64,000 nucleotides of DNA, taken from Symsagittifera roscoffensis. Taxonomy: Eukaryota; Xenacoelomorpha; Acoela; Convolutidae. The DNA is taken from NCBI RefSeq assembly GCF_963678635.1, contig NC_087062.1, positions 55,312,363 through 55,376,362 on the forward strand, written 5' to 3'. The notes beneath the pieces were generated by a model. The model had not been told where the DNA came from and searched no databases. It was given only the letters and a program-made list of their open reading frames with translations. This document shows, one piece after another, positions 11,191 to 23,880 of the stretch. Positions within the stretch are counted from its first letter, which is position 1, and every line of letters begins with the position of its first letter. The position numbers and the translations under genes are program-made.

Positions 11191-12430
11191 ATATTCGGAG
11201 TTAATAGCAATTTTATCTCCCTCTAAACTATTCGCCCCTTTTCGAGAGGTGGTAATTCTTTTTCATCGAATTTTTTGCAGTCGGTCATGTAATATTAAGA
11301 ATAGAATTTTTTTCTGCGCTTAACCTTTCTAGAAAATTGGCATACGTTTTGAAAGTGGTTTTCTAGAATTGAGAATTTGTTTTCAGGCAAATTGTCAACT
11401 AAATTTTGTAGTTTAGAAACTTGAAAGAATCTATGAAGCGAAGATACTCATTAAATTTTTTGCGTGGTTTGATCTCTTTGTGTTATGGTTTCAAAAACTA
11501 CTCCAATTTTTAGTGAGTATACTTCTCGTCGGTGGATGGAATGATTTGTATTGTACTAGGCGAGTCACATTTGTTGAGAGTTAGAAATATGTGATGCATG
11601 TCATAATTCGGCAATTGATGTCTAACGACTGGAATGTAACTTATGTTTTTTCGCGCTAAATTACATTGGTTGTGGGCCCATCCTAGAAATTTTTCCAAAA
11701 AGTGACAGTGATCTGGACACTTTTCATCGCTTTCACTAAAATTTTCTTGGCAGATCCAATAGGTCAAAGTTTTTTCTTACTTAGTTGGCTGCGGTCTCCC
11801 AAATAATGTGGCAGTTTTCGTTTATAGATGTAAGCACCTCGAGCTAACAGATGTAACTCTCTTATAAAGTTTCAAAAACGGTTCTGAAGACTCATGATCA
11901 ATAGCAACCATTGAATATGCAGAGGGTTCATGTTTTTCTAGTACATGACTTGAGAAAATTTGTAGGTTGTTCATACATATAGTAACGGGGTTCAATAACG
12001 ATTCAAGTCAAAATAAAAAACATTAAGCGCACACCAGAAAGCTTGAAAGTTTTCAAAAAATGGACTTATGGCAAATTTTTTTTGGCTGTTGGCATTATCA
12101 GTACAGCTGGTTCATGATCTCTACATAATCGCTGGTGGGTTTGATGATCAATTTCGTTGCACTGAATTTGAAAACAGTTACGGCACAACTGCAGGAAACT
12201 TTGGAGTTTTCGCTTTCGAATTCACAAATAAATCGTAGCAGATCTTTTTATCAAAACAAAGTGGTCCATTCCGGGTTCATATATCAAAAGCAGATCCATG
12301 ATAAAATTATTTGAACTTTCAAACTTTGAGAAAATCATTCGAATGAGATCTCCATTTTGATATTGAAACACGTTAACTTGAACGTTATCAGGTTGCTCAA
12401 ACTGAGGATTCTTGTTCAAGCTCATTGTGG

Positions 12431-13907
12431 TCGCTGTAATTACGAATTTTAATCAATTGATGTGAGTTTGCTGTTTTAGCAGAGAAGGGGTATAAACGAA
12501 GTGCCTCTGATTGGTAAGACTTTTCCTAATTTAATAGAAAGCTTATTTACACGCTGAAGAACCCAACCACTACCTTGGGCTCAAAATTTCTGAAGCACAG
12601 TTTCCTTTTTTTCAAGCAATTCGAGAAATAATTCATCAGACAAACCGTTTGCGTACAGGGGTGTCATCCTAGTGTTTACGAATATTTCAATGTTTTTCCG
12701 TTACAATGTTTTTAAAGCCAGCCATCTGTGACTTGTTTTTGTGAACCCAAGATATATTTTAAAGGAAATTAATATCAAATTAACGTTACTATCAGGTCGT
12801 TCTATAATTACTGCAATTTATCTGTATTTTATGAGCAGCCTCGAGGACCATCCCAGTATGGCTCGCGCAGTTCTAAATATGTCTACGACATATCTTCAAA
12901 AACTTGAACCTCCGTCTCGAACCGATCCGTTTTCTGTTGTTTCAAGCATCGCCTGTAGTAACAGACTGCTTAAGCAATTTTCGCTGAACTCATTTCCTTT
13001 TTCTTGCCAAAATTTAAGTTATACCATTTCAAGCAAGCTGTGCATTTTATCCTTTTAATTCGATAATACACTTTTTTGGCATCCGGTGCAGGCTCCATTA
13101 AAATCTTTTTTCAACAACGCAGACTTTAGTAATTCTGTTTTTAGGACATTTTGGTTTGTATTCTTCAAGAAACAAACTGGCTAGAATGGCAGCAAGGAAA
13201 GCCGCAATTGCTAAAACGTCTTTACTACTACCACAATTCACGTAGAGTTAAAATTAGCATCTTTTATAGTTATTAACATCAACTCAAGAAGGTTGATTCC
13301 CTATAGAATCTCCTAATGGCTGCTCAATATATCAAATTCTGGTAAAAATTTTATCTGAAACAAACTAAGTTTTTTCAGAGTCCATTTTTGTTTTATCCAA
13401 AATCTCCCGAGGTATTCGAGTACTCGTTTTTAACTTCGCTCCTCATTTGCCTTGAAGGTTTTGACTATGTTTTGGTCAGAAGGTCATACGAGTTATCAGG
13501 TAAAAAAAACAAATAAAGGACAGGGCAAAGAAGTGTGCCCGACTTGGGCACTTTTAGTTTACCATGCAGCCAAGCCGACTTACCTTTTTTTAGTTACACA
13601 AAAATTACATCTGCTTTACATTCTCAGCATACCTTATTAACGCTGCTCAGGCTTCAAATAGTTTTTCTCCAGGTGTTCTATAAGGATTTAATTTAGATAA
13701 AGGGCCATCAATATCGGCAGAGAAATGAATTCAATGAACATGTCTCGCATCGGATGTTCTTTCCAAGTTTTTACTGTTTTCTCACTCACTGTGGCAAACT
13801 CAATTCGTCCAAAGCCCTCAGTGACCTAATTTTCAACATCTCTAATGGTCTATCGTGACTTTTTGAGAGTTTTTTGATGCTTTTTATGGGTTTGGTTGGT
13901 CAGGTTC
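12431..13907. other. No gene recognised
   Basis: Several short frames exist on both strands (for example 12741-13058 on +), but none matches a family I know. It may include further decayed sequence from the element that carried the polymerase. Confidence 0.4.
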
Positions 13908-13911
13908 TTAA

Positions 13912-14319
13912 TGGAACCTGATCTAAACTACATTTTATTATTGGATAAATTAGATATTTTATCACTATAAAATATTTAATATTGACCAATCATATTCCAT
14001 CTAACTAACAACCAACTTATTTGTAAGTGCTGAAAGTACTTGTAATTTCAGCACCAGAGAGATTTGAATTTAACTTAGAAATTGGTTGCCTCTCCAAGAG
14101 AACTTCAGCAATCGCAATAAGCCAGTATACTCTAGATCTATTGAGCCTAGCAGAGACTAGTTAAACACCCTGAGACTAGTAGATATAAGAGTAAGATTAG
14201 GATCGGTATTAGACTAAGAAGTTGCACGAATCTATCCGGCCGAAAATAAGATAGCGTGACGAGCAGACGGTGTACCCTATCCGAAATTACTCTGTGAGTA
14301 AAACCTCAAACTTAACTCA
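13912..14319 (+). mobile_element. Solo LTR of the Gypsy-type family
   Basis: The 408-bp sequence runs from TGGAACCTGATCTAAACTAC to a TAACTCA end and is the reverse complement of the LTRs at 16020-16403 and 32563-32973, so it sits in the opposite orientation. TTAA flanks it on both sides (13908-13911 and 14320-14323), a 4-bp target duplication. No internal region adjoins either side, as expected after recombination between two LTRs. It has diverged noticeably from the other two LTRs, so it is an older insertion. Confidence 0.92.
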
Positions 14320-14323
14320 TTAA

Positions 14324-16015
14324 TGTTACAGGCAATGCTGATTGATATCGAATATAACTAAAGGTCATTTTTCTATTTTACTTCTTCTTAAGACCTCCCT
14401 TGCCTTAGTTTAGTTTACTGATTCCTACCTACTAACCGTTTTTTTAGAGTTTAACTCAGATCTCATAAATAATACTTGAAATTGTTGCAACGCTCGATTA
14501 AAAAACATCGTTATCCTGCATGCAAAACTGCAAAAAAATGAAGGTAAAATTTTGTTATTGGGAAACTTTTTTCAAACTTTCAATTCTCAAGAAACTTCCA
14601 TTAAGTTTATTAAAATAGTCAGATGAATCAATACAAACTTCAACTGATTCTTTTGAGAATTAGCTTAATGCAGGGGTGGCAAAAATTTCGATGCAGGCCA
14701 CGAGCACCTTAATTCATGCCGCAACCAGCAAGAAAAATCAATAATATGTTGCCAATAACCAGTAGGTCTTCTCCTTCACTGAAGTCCCCAGCAAACGCCT
14801 CCGTTATTTGCGTCTTTTGCAAAGACGATCTCAATAGGATCTTACTACACAAATTGATTTCAGTTCCTACTCGTTTAGTTGATGTAGACGGAGATGCTCT
14901 CTGATGACGACGAGATTCAACCTCCTAAATCTAGAGAAAGGATTGATCGTTGTCTTGATGACAATTAGAATTGCAGATCTTCAAAAATGTGGGAGTACCT
15001 GTTCTTTTGCAGAAGAAAATAATTTTTTTTTGTTGCCGCTTCGACTGCAAACAAAGAATTATTTCGTCAGAATCCCTGGACGTATAAAGGATGGTGCAAT
15101 GCTTGCATATGCTTTGGCTTAAAACATCGTGCCAGAGGATAATCTTCTCACTGCGAGAAGTTGCTGATCTAGCTAAGTTTCGTAGAGTTTTTTCGGTTTC
15201 TCTTCTTTCTTTCTTTTCGATTTTCATAGGCAGTGAAAAGAAAATTGGCAGCTACAACCAACGTAATTTTAACTCAATTACTCGTGACAATTTATGAAAC
15301 ATGGTCACACCTTTTTTACTCTATAGTGAGGCTCAAAAATTTAGAAAAAATTGTTTTTTTTTTTCTAAAAAAAAAAGAATATAAATAATCGGTAAAAGGG
15401 TTAGAATTCAACAAAAAACGTTTACATTAATTCAAACCTCTTTACACATCTTAGGCAAAATGAAATGATGTTTCAAAATGCTTGACCTAACAAACCCCAA
15501 CAGAAATGCTTGACTTAACAGAACCTTTCAAACTGGGCTTGATATCGCCAATTGCAAGTTAAAAACCCAACTTGATGTCAGTTATTACTTTTTTGTAAGA
15601 AAAAAATTAGGTTAGATTTACATGCCTGAGTTAGTATTGTACGACTGCATAATTTCAAAAGTAGACTCCTAGTTTTTTTTAATTTGAGGGAAGAACTTTA
15701 AAAGTAATGTTGAGGGTTTTGTGGAGTTATTTCTTGTTTAGATGATTACGTTTTTGACTTATGAAACGCATGTCTCTTGCTTGTTCACAACTTGAAGGCA
15801 GCCTATTCAGTTTTCTCTTAAAGAAACGTCAAAAATTCCTCTAAAAATATTAGTGTGTTAAAGCTGTTGCTTTGCTTTAACCACAGCATAAAAGGTTAAG
15901 CCAAGACTTAAAACTATCTATCTCGTTCATTTATTTTTTGCTGAAGCCAGATTGAAAGATGTTGAAATTTGCAGAGTCATAAGTAAGGTCCTTTGTATAT
16001 TATGTTCAGAAATAA
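14324..16015. other. No gene recognised
   Basis: This spacer lies between the solo LTR and the large LTR element. Overlapping short frames occur near 14716-15297 on both strands, but none has recognisable motifs. Confidence 0.4.
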
Positions 16016-16019
16016 AATT

Positions 16020-16403
16020 TGAGTTATAACCGATGGTCTTAACTCATAGAGTAATTTCGGATAGGGTACACCGTCTGCTCGTCACGCTATCTTATTTTCG
16101 GCCGGATAGATTCGTGCAACTTCTTAGTCTAATACCGATCCTAATCTTACTCTTATACTATTCTAGTCTCAGGTTGTTTAACTAGTCTCTGCTAGGCTCA
16201 ATAGATCTAGAGTATACTGGTTTATTGCGGCTGCTGAAGTTCTCTTGGAGAGGCAACTAATTTCTAAGTTAAATTCAAATCTCTCTGGTTACAAATAAGT
16301 GGGTTCTTAGTTAGATGGATCATGATTGGTTAATGTTAAATACTTTACAGTGGTAAAATATCTAATTTATCCAATCATAAAATGTAGTTTAGATCAGGTT
16401 CCA
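16020..16403 (-). repeat. 3' LTR of the giant element
   Basis: It is 384 bp and lies downstream of the envelope-like region. In element orientation it starts TGGAACCTGATC and ends ATAACTCA. About 99 percent identical to the 32563-32973 copy where the two align. Confidence 0.95.
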
Positions 16404-17988
16404 CCCATCCGGGTTTTACAGAGTTTTTTAGAATAGTTTTTCTGCAATTCAAAGGATGGATGATGGACGTTGGTATTTGGCGAACATCATATTTCTTCTG
16501 GTTTCTCCTGTTAGAGAAGTTCCAGGATCAATCGTTGTGTCTTCTTATGACAACGACTGGGTTTTCTCAACAAACTCAAATCTGATTTCAGAATGGTTTG
16601 CTATGACAGGTTTTTCTGTTTAATGTAGAGAACTTCTTTTGTGTTCAACCTAGTCTGGGAATGGCGTGGAGATTGTGCGTGGAGGGGATGCCTGGTTACT
16701 CGTATCTGTACGTATACTTGAACATCGAGGTGGTCATTGGTCTAGTTCAATGAAGTCCTTTTCTGCGAAGTCAAGTCGTACTCTAAATCCTTTGAGTTGT
16801 GATTGTGGACGGCATATTGATTGTGGTTGGCCATTCTTTTTCGAGTGTAGTGGGGTCCTTTTGTCTTTGGATGTTCGTCTTTGGTGTTGTATGCTGATCT
16901 ATATACTGCAAGGTATAATTTACATTTTATAAAATTTTTATTAGTTCGGTGTTTTAATTATGATTTTGGTTAGTTGTTTTCACAAAAGCTTTTTGTTTTA
17001 GTTCGGTTATTTTGAAGAGTTACTCACCCTTGAGTACCTCTTATTAAAAATAGAAGTGTGGTCACAAAGCGTGGATGTAGCGCGGTGGGTTAGGCCGGCT
17101 ATAGAGCATGCTCAGGACGTCCTCTCTGGTGGGTTAGGCCAGGAGTGGGAGTATGATTTCGTGCGGTTTCTGTGAGAGGTCCTGTTATGTAATAACGTTT
17201 TATGTTGGGTTTATTGTGGTTTTTCTTATGTTTCGTTGGTTGTGTCCTTTTTTCAAAAATCAAATTGTTTTTGGTATGGGTTTGTCTTTCGACTTTTTTG
17301 TGTTTTATTATTTCTTTCTTAGACTTTATAATAGTCTTCAAAAGAATAAATTATCCAGTTTTAAACTGGGTTAATCCGGTTTGGGTACCGTTGGTTTCCT
17401 TTCCTTAGTCATGCTGTTATTCTATGATTTGTGGTGTTTAGTAAGCTGCATTGGTTAGTTTTGTTTAGTATATAATTCCTTTCCAACCGGGTTAAAGGAA
17501 AGTTTGAAACGTGTTAACGTGTTTTAGAGTTGTTGAGTGTGAAAGCTTGAAACTGAAATTCATTATTTAAACAATTCTTCGTGGGCGAGCTGTGCGAGTT
17601 TGGATAGAATTCTTGCGCGAGTGAATGTAAATATCAAAAAGTTAGTACTGCATTTTCGTTTTATCAATATACTACATAGAATTTCAATTTTACTTCTAGT
17701 TTTTTGGGGAAAAATTAAGTTACAAATTTTCATCATTATTAGAATTACTGCTTTTAGGGAAATAATTTATAAATTAATTTACTACTTTGGTATGATTTTT
17801 ATTGAATTTATCTAGTGCAAAATATTAATAGAGTTTTGAAGAATTTGAAGAAGTTTTCTATTTTTTATTTTTCTTTTGTGTAATTTGTAGGTGATCGTGG
17901 GATGAAGACTAAAAATCTAAATAAGACATGGATAAGAATGGTTAGTATATATTGCAAATTTATTAGTGAAGAATATGATAAATTATAC
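16404..17988 (-). other. 3' non-coding part of the giant element
   Basis: This stretch lies between the last envelope-like frame and the 3' LTR. It has no convincing reading frame. A GC-richer patch near 17060-17150 contains the repeated word GGTGGGTTAGGCC. A short G-rich run (GGATGGG on the - strand) abuts the LTR and could be a weak polypurine tract. Confidence 0.5.
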
Positions 17989-20020
17989 TTACCTGTTAGT
18001 CGTCGGGGAAAAACCGTGGGGGAAGATGTCGTGTATTATGTCGGAATTTATTAGTAATTTTGCTAGTATGCGAATGATGTTTTTAGTTTGAAGCAGTGGC
18101 CAAAGCAATTGAAGTGCTTTAATAGTTTTTAGTTCTTCAGTGCCAACTGCAAACTCATAAGGTGTGTTTTGGATGAGATTATATAATTTGTGATTGTATT
18201 TAGTGTTGTGGATGAATTCTAATATCGGGATTTCTATAGGTTGAATAAATTCATGTGGGATAAGGAAGGGTCTGGATTCTTCTGCGTTGAAGGTCTTCGT
18301 GATGGGACAAAAAATATACATTTGGGTTATGGGATCATAATTGCGAAGAATACCGTGAAGGTTAGTATCTTTGATGCAATATGTGAAGTTAAGAAAAAAT
18401 GGTGATGTGTATTTAGAGTTAATAAATTGAAAACGGTGGTGTGGTTGTCTTGATGGAGTGTGTAGATCAAAATGATTTTGTTTGAAGCGATAATATGTAT
18501 ATGTGTGGGTTTGTTTAGTGCGTAACATAATGTCGTGTGAGCAGTGCAAATCGCGTTCATGTGGTGCAAGGAAATTAAAAGTTAGTGAAAATAATTGAAA
18601 TATTTCTTTAAAACTTTCGTAAGCTTGTGTGTCGGTTAGTGCTTCAGAAATGACGTGGTCGAATTTGCGATCAAATATATTGAGTGTAAATACATATGGT
18701 GTTTTGATGAAGAATTTTTCTGTGATTGGTCACAGCTCGGATGATGTTGTGATCGTAATATTCTAGCGTATATTCGTTTGCTCGGGGTGCAGTGTATGTT
18801 TTTAGTGATTTTTTATATCCTATATAAGTAAATTGTCTATGTGTTAGTGGTGTGGTGAGTCGATATAGCATATCTTGATTTCTTGCTATATCGATGTGAG
18901 TATTAGATAAAGGTAGGCAAAGGGGGTTAGTAAAATGATAAGATGATGTCCAATGAAGTGTAGGCATTAAAACTTGTTCATCTACAAAACTACGTGTGTC
19001 GTTAGTGTTGTTAGGAGTGTTCAAAGTATATGGTGGAAATGAAGGTAAGGTGATTGCTAAAAAATCTTTCGTGTTAGTGTGATTTGGATGATTAAAATAT
19101 TCACGGGCTGTTCCTGGTTTTGTTGGAAATGGATGGTTTGGGAATTTTCTTTTGAAAGTGCGATAAGCTCTATTAGTGCTATTTGATGATTCGGTGGATG
19201 TGGATGATGGTGCTAATGATGCGGTATAAGCTGAAGAGGGTGTAGGGGTAGGAGGGTTTGATGATTCTATTTTGGATGAAATCTGATTTATAGTGGGCTT
19301 TTCAAGGTGGAAGGGTTGTTGTTGTAGGGTGATAAAATTATCTAGTTCTTGGGAGATTTGGGGAGTATCTGGAGAATTGGATGATCGGTCTGAATGAAAT
19401 GAAGAATAGGTTGGGGTGACTTGTGAAGCATAAGAGGGTGTAGAAATGGATGGGAGTGGGTTATTTGGTGGGATTGGTTGAAAAGGGGGTTTTGAAAAAA
19501 CTGAGGAGTTGGTTTGAAAATTATTGGATGGAGATGGTTCAGAATCTGCAAAAACTTGGAAATATACTAATTTTCTATCTTTGTTTTGATTTCTTGTGAT
19601 ATTTAGTCTGAGTAACTCATTTTTACAATCTTCGGGATTGAGATGCAAAAGTAGTTCGATATTACTCTGGTAGAATGATTCGTGGTCAAGTCGGTTTTTA
19701 TTTCCATTTGAGACTTGTGAACAATGTACTTTCTTTTCAGAAAATGTTGCTGTGAATTTATATCCTATGACTGTTGTTGCTCGGGCTTTTGAATACAGTG
19801 TCGCTATTACATTTGTAGTTTCTATAGCTTGTGGTTCTGTTTCGCATTGTGATACTTGATTTATTGCATACTTGTGTAGTGTTTTTTGTTCATTTTCTTC
19901 TCAATCGTAATGTGTTACTAATAAATCTTGGGGTCCTGTGCGGGGGGAAGGGTTTATGTTCTGATTAGAGATTGCTAGAAAAAAGAGTTGGAGAAAAATT
20001 AATATTTTTAGAATATACAT
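17989..20020 (-). pseudogene. Envelope-like region of the giant element
   Basis: Three separate open segments occupy the position downstream of integrase where envelope genes lie in env-bearing Gypsy elements. The first starts at 20020 with a signal-peptide-like run (MYILKILIFLQLFFLAIS). A 325-codon segment (19648-18671) is rich in Ser, Thr, Pro and Asn, and a 186-codon segment (18549-17989) has NFT and other possible glycosylation sites. I cannot assign it to a known envelope family, so the role is inferred from position, the signal-like start and composition. The region is broken in this copy. Confidence 0.45.
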
Positions 20021-20599
20021 GTGTATGATAATCCTGAGTATGGGTTATAAAATGTGATGTAACCAATTGTCTTTTTGGTATATCTGTCGTATTTGTATAT
20101 TACTTCAGTTGTTATAAATGGTGGTGGTAGTGATTGAGCTGTTATATTTGGCGGGTTTAATGGGTAGGGATGTTGAGTAATGTTGTTTAGTTTAACCGTT
20201 ATTTCAAATTTTAATTGTAGACTATTTTGTTGGAGTATTTGGATGTTATGATCACGAATGTCTTCGTGGATGTCTTGTCGATATTGTAGTCTGTTAAGTG
20301 CCCAGTTGTGGAGTCGGTTATTTTCTGGGTGTTGTCCAAATAATGGTGGAGGTGCTGTGAATGTATTCCAGTCTAGTCTTAAAGGAATATTTGTTGATGA
20401 TTGTTCTCGATATCTAGCGTAGAGGTTATTTGGGAAATTTGAGTTAAAAGGCGGTGGTGAAATCTGGCTTATTGATGGTGTTGATGGTAGTGATAATGTT
20501 TCTGGTAGTGATGAGGATGTTGTTGTATCCGTAGAAATATCTATTGGATCATTGATTAAATTTGGTTCACCTTGTGTGAATGAATGTGTTGTCTAATAT

Positions 20600-21130
20600 G
20601 GTAGTCGTGATGTTTGGTTTGTGGGGTTAAAGGGATTTTCACGAATTTGTTCAGATGTTGGTGTTGAACCTAAGTAATCTGAGGGTAGGCTTGAGGTGCT
20701 ACGTTGTGAAAGAAGCGTAGGGGTTTCTGGTAATATACCAATGGGGTTTTCTGGAGTACTTTGTGATGGGGATTGAGGTATATCAAAATGAACTCGGGGA
20801 GTTTGAAAATTTTTGTTTCGTCGAGGATGTAAAATTTGTCTATTTATTTCGACTGTATTTTGGTTTTGACTAGGATTTCGTATTCTACTTAATACTTGTG
20901 GTAGTGTTGGGTATAAGTTATATGTTGGTTCGCTTAGAGGTGCTTGTCGTTGAACTGGTTCTAGTGGTTCAGATAAGCGAGCGTGTCGTTCTTCAAAGGT
21001 ACATGGGTTATCTTGAAAGGAAATTCGTGTGGATGTTTGGGGGTTTTGGGTAGTTGAAGGTGGTGTTGGGTTATCTTGGGATGATGTCGGTGAAGACTGA
21101 CTGAGTGATTGTTGGTTCGCAATTTTTGAT
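20600..21130 (-). other. Pro/Ser/Gln-rich open stretch in the giant element
   Basis: On the - strand this stretch reads as a low-complexity Pro-, Ser-, Thr- and Gln-rich sequence, with segments such as SQSSPTSSQDNPTPP, between the hydrophobic frames and the envelope-like region. No methionine start or family match is evident. Confidence 0.35.
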
Positions 21131-21148
21131 GGTTTTTTATTTATTCTT

Positions 21149-21564
21149 TTAGTGGAAAAATTTATGTTTATTATAGTATTCTTCTAGAAAAAGAATAAGG
21201 AGGATTGTTGCTAGGGCAAATGTGATGATTGCTTTCTTTATACATTTGCATATTGTCAAGATGAGGGATGATAGAAATGTTATAAAAATTACTAATAGTA
21301 CAAAAATATCTGTTCTACTAAAAATGGTTCGTATCATTTAGATAAGTTTTGTGAATCGTACCTGTGGATATAGTCAATAGCTTTCGAAAGTTGGAGGTAT
21401 AGTTCAAATATGGAATAGAAAATTAAAAAATTATTGCAAAAAATGATTAAGATTATTACAAAAGATTCAAAGGTATCAAAAAGAAATATGATTAAAAGTT
21501 TAAATATCGTTAAAAAGTGTATGAGAATGTTAAGAATTATGTTGACTGGTCGAGAGAAGAGCAT
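21149..21564 (-). pseudogene. Two small hydrophobic frames of the giant element
   Basis: A 76-codon frame (21564-21334) and a 62-codon frame (21337-21149) overlap by a few bases and are strongly hydrophobic. Each could form one or two membrane spans (for example FKLLIIFLFDTFESFVIILI and LATILLILFLEEYY). They lie between integrase and the envelope-like region, so they may be accessory membrane proteins or remains of an envelope protein. I recognise no homologue. Confidence 0.35.
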
Positions 21565-22518
21565 TTAAGAAATGGCTTCTTGATCGAATATTTTTTGGTG
21601 TTTGAGGCAATTTTCAAGTGTGGTCGAATTATTTATTGGTTTTTTGACAAGTGGGTTGAGTTTTGTGAAAAATTGTTGGGGGCAAATTTTATGGTGATCG
21701 GGAGGTCTTCTTTTTCTTTATTTTTATTTGCCAAATGATCTGGGGTATTTTTGAGATTTTTATACTTTAGGCTAATTAAAATGGTCGTTCTTTTACTTTA
21801 GGCTAATTTAAAATATTTGTTTGGGGGGTATTTGAGGTCTGAGTTGGGGAAATATTGTTGATTTTTGGGTTATTAGATAAGGGAGGGTTATGATATTATG
21901 GTGATATTTATTTTAGTTGTCAAGTTGGAGTGGTTTGCTTATTTTTGACCTGGAGGTCGCAAAGTTATAGTTATAGATATGCCTGGAGTTGTAATATCAT
22001 TCGTCTAGTTGATTTGTACTAGAGTTAGAGAAGGTGACGGATTGGATGAATCCTATTGGCTAATTATGAACTAGAGTCGCTGCGTGTTTGTCAGCATGTT
22101 ATTTTGAAAAATGAAAGTTCAAAATATTTCAGAGGTGCAAAGATTATGAAATATAAAATTAAAGCTGTTTTTGAAATTCGACTTTCTTTAATATTTTAGA
22201 TTGTGGTATGAATGTTTTATAGTTTTTACGTGGTTGGTTTCTAAGTCGTGATGACTCTCTTTGTTCTGATTTGTCGATTTGTTCTTGGGGTATTTTTTTT
22301 TCTGTCAATTTTCTATTTTTTCTTTCTTTTTGAGGTATATTTTGATCTAGCTTTTTTGTATTGTTTTTTGTTGTGGTTGATTTTTTATTTTGATTTTCGA
22401 GATGAATGTCATGTAGTTCTTTTGTTTTATTCTCCGTATATGGGTTATTTTGAATAACTTTTAAACCTGTGAAAGAATATAATTGAGTTAGTTCGCGTAG
22501 TGCGTATTCTTTTGGGTA

Positions 22519-23682
22519 TTAAGGTAATAGATTGTTTCGATGTTGAACAAATTCTTTTTTGTCTGAGTCGGTGATTTTATATGTGACATCAGTGGGTTTG
22601 GCAATTATTTGGTATGGTCCTTTATGAAGGGGTTGTAATTTTTTAGAGATTCCTTTTTGAGTGTTAAAATTGGGTATTAAAACAAATGTTCCAATTTTTA
22701 AATCGGAGGCTGGTGTAAAGCGTGAATTTATTTGTTCATTAATGTTTTGCCTTTGTAACAACTTTTTTGTTACTTTTTGGTAAATTTCATTGTGTTTTTT
22801 ATCTCTGTTTAAAATCCATTCGGTGTGTGTACCGGACGCTAATTTAAGAATTTGTGGGTGATGAAAATGATCTTCATCGTGTGTGTGTAAAGGTAGGTTA
22901 TAACAAATTGAGTCTTTATTCGGTTGGCAATGACTTTGTGCATTTTTATGAGAATTTGCTGTAAACATAATTGGTTTGCGTGGCTTTTGATTAAAAACCA
23001 TTTCATATGGTGACATTCCTAGAGTTGTCGTGATTTGTGAATTATATGCTAAGGGAAATAGTTTTACATCTGCTGACCATTCGGTGTATTTTGTATCATT
23101 TCCATTGATGATACATCTAAGGTATTCTTGTAGTGAACGGTTCATACCTTCGACTAAGCCGTTTGTCCAAGGTGCGTGAGATGTACGTGGTTTGTGTTTG
23201 ATGTTATATAAATGACATAGTGTGATGATTTCATTATTTATGAATTCCGTACCGTTGTCTGTAACTAAAATTTCTGGTAGTCCGAATTTGGCTATCCAGT
23301 GTTCATAAAGTGTTGTGTAAGCGTAATAAGCGTTACAATGTGGTACTGGGTTAAGTGCTACATAATGTGTAAATGCGTCAACAATTACCATAATGTAGGA
23401 ATTTCCTTCGGATGATGGTGAAATTGGTCCTTTTGTATCAAATGAAATACGGTGGTTAAAGTACAAACTTTGTCCTTTAAAGTCTTGTTTTTGTGCTATT
23501 TGTTTTTGATTTGAATAAGGTTTATTTAGCTGACATACTATACAATCATTGCATAGTACTTTTATCCAAATTGGTGCATTTGGAAAATAAAAGTTTTGTA
23601 TGAAATTTGAATATGTTTTCTCTGATCCAGAGTGTCCTTTAATGTTTTGTGTATGTGAGATATTAAAAGCTATGAGAATCAT
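22519..23682 (-). pseudogene. Integrase of the giant element
   Basis: The 387-codon frame opens in the zinc-binding region (KGHSGSEKTY, then CNDCIVC). It carries the catalytic core with Asp in SFDTKGPISP, Asp in LVTDNGTEFINN and Glu in NGLVEGMNRS, which is the D,D,35-E arrangement of retroviral-type integrases that join element DNA to the host. A conserved YNSQITTTLGMSPYEMVF segment and a C-terminal KGPYQIIAKPTDVTYKI chromo-like stretch follow. It lies directly downstream of the RT-RNase H frame, as in Gypsy elements. Confidence 0.92.
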
Positions 23683-23880
23683 ACTTAAAGGGAGACAGGG
23701 AACTGTAGATTCATTTAATTGGTATTCTAGAAAGTCTGTGTTTTCATTAATTGTTGTATTATTAAATTTTCGAAAATATCGGAGGAGTGTTTTATTTCCT
23801 AATATTGTTGTATCTGCCTTTACGGGTTTAGTTTTATATTTGTGCCATGATTTTAGTTGTCTAATTATTGGGTCAAGATT

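Larger units (their letters stand above)
8680..12430 (-). pseudogene. Fossil protein-primed family-B DNA polymerase
   Basis: Scattered open segments on the - strand match, in order, the family-B polymerases carried by Polinton/adintovirus-like elements and linear plasmids. Near 12425-12222 is an N-terminal segment (VNVFQYQNGDL, then a LLLIYEPGMDHFVLIK stretch). At 11767-11510 is a Cys/His segment with CPDHCHFLEKFLGWAHNQCN, running into the exonuclease-like IPVVRHQLPNYDMH. Then come KNLVDNLPENKF and KFDEKELPP, a YLSCDTLLIAYALRNS segment (about 11155-10950), and a palm-like segment near 8900. The gene is decayed with many breaks and has an internal tandem duplication. No terminal repeats, integrase or capsid gene were found beside it, so the parent element is inferred. 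It is probably old. Confidence 0.78.

Noticed and set aside
13908-14323. Possible piggyBac-type element because of TTAA flanks
   Set aside because: The body is the reverse complement of the LTRs of the large element with TG...CA ends, so it is a solo LTR.
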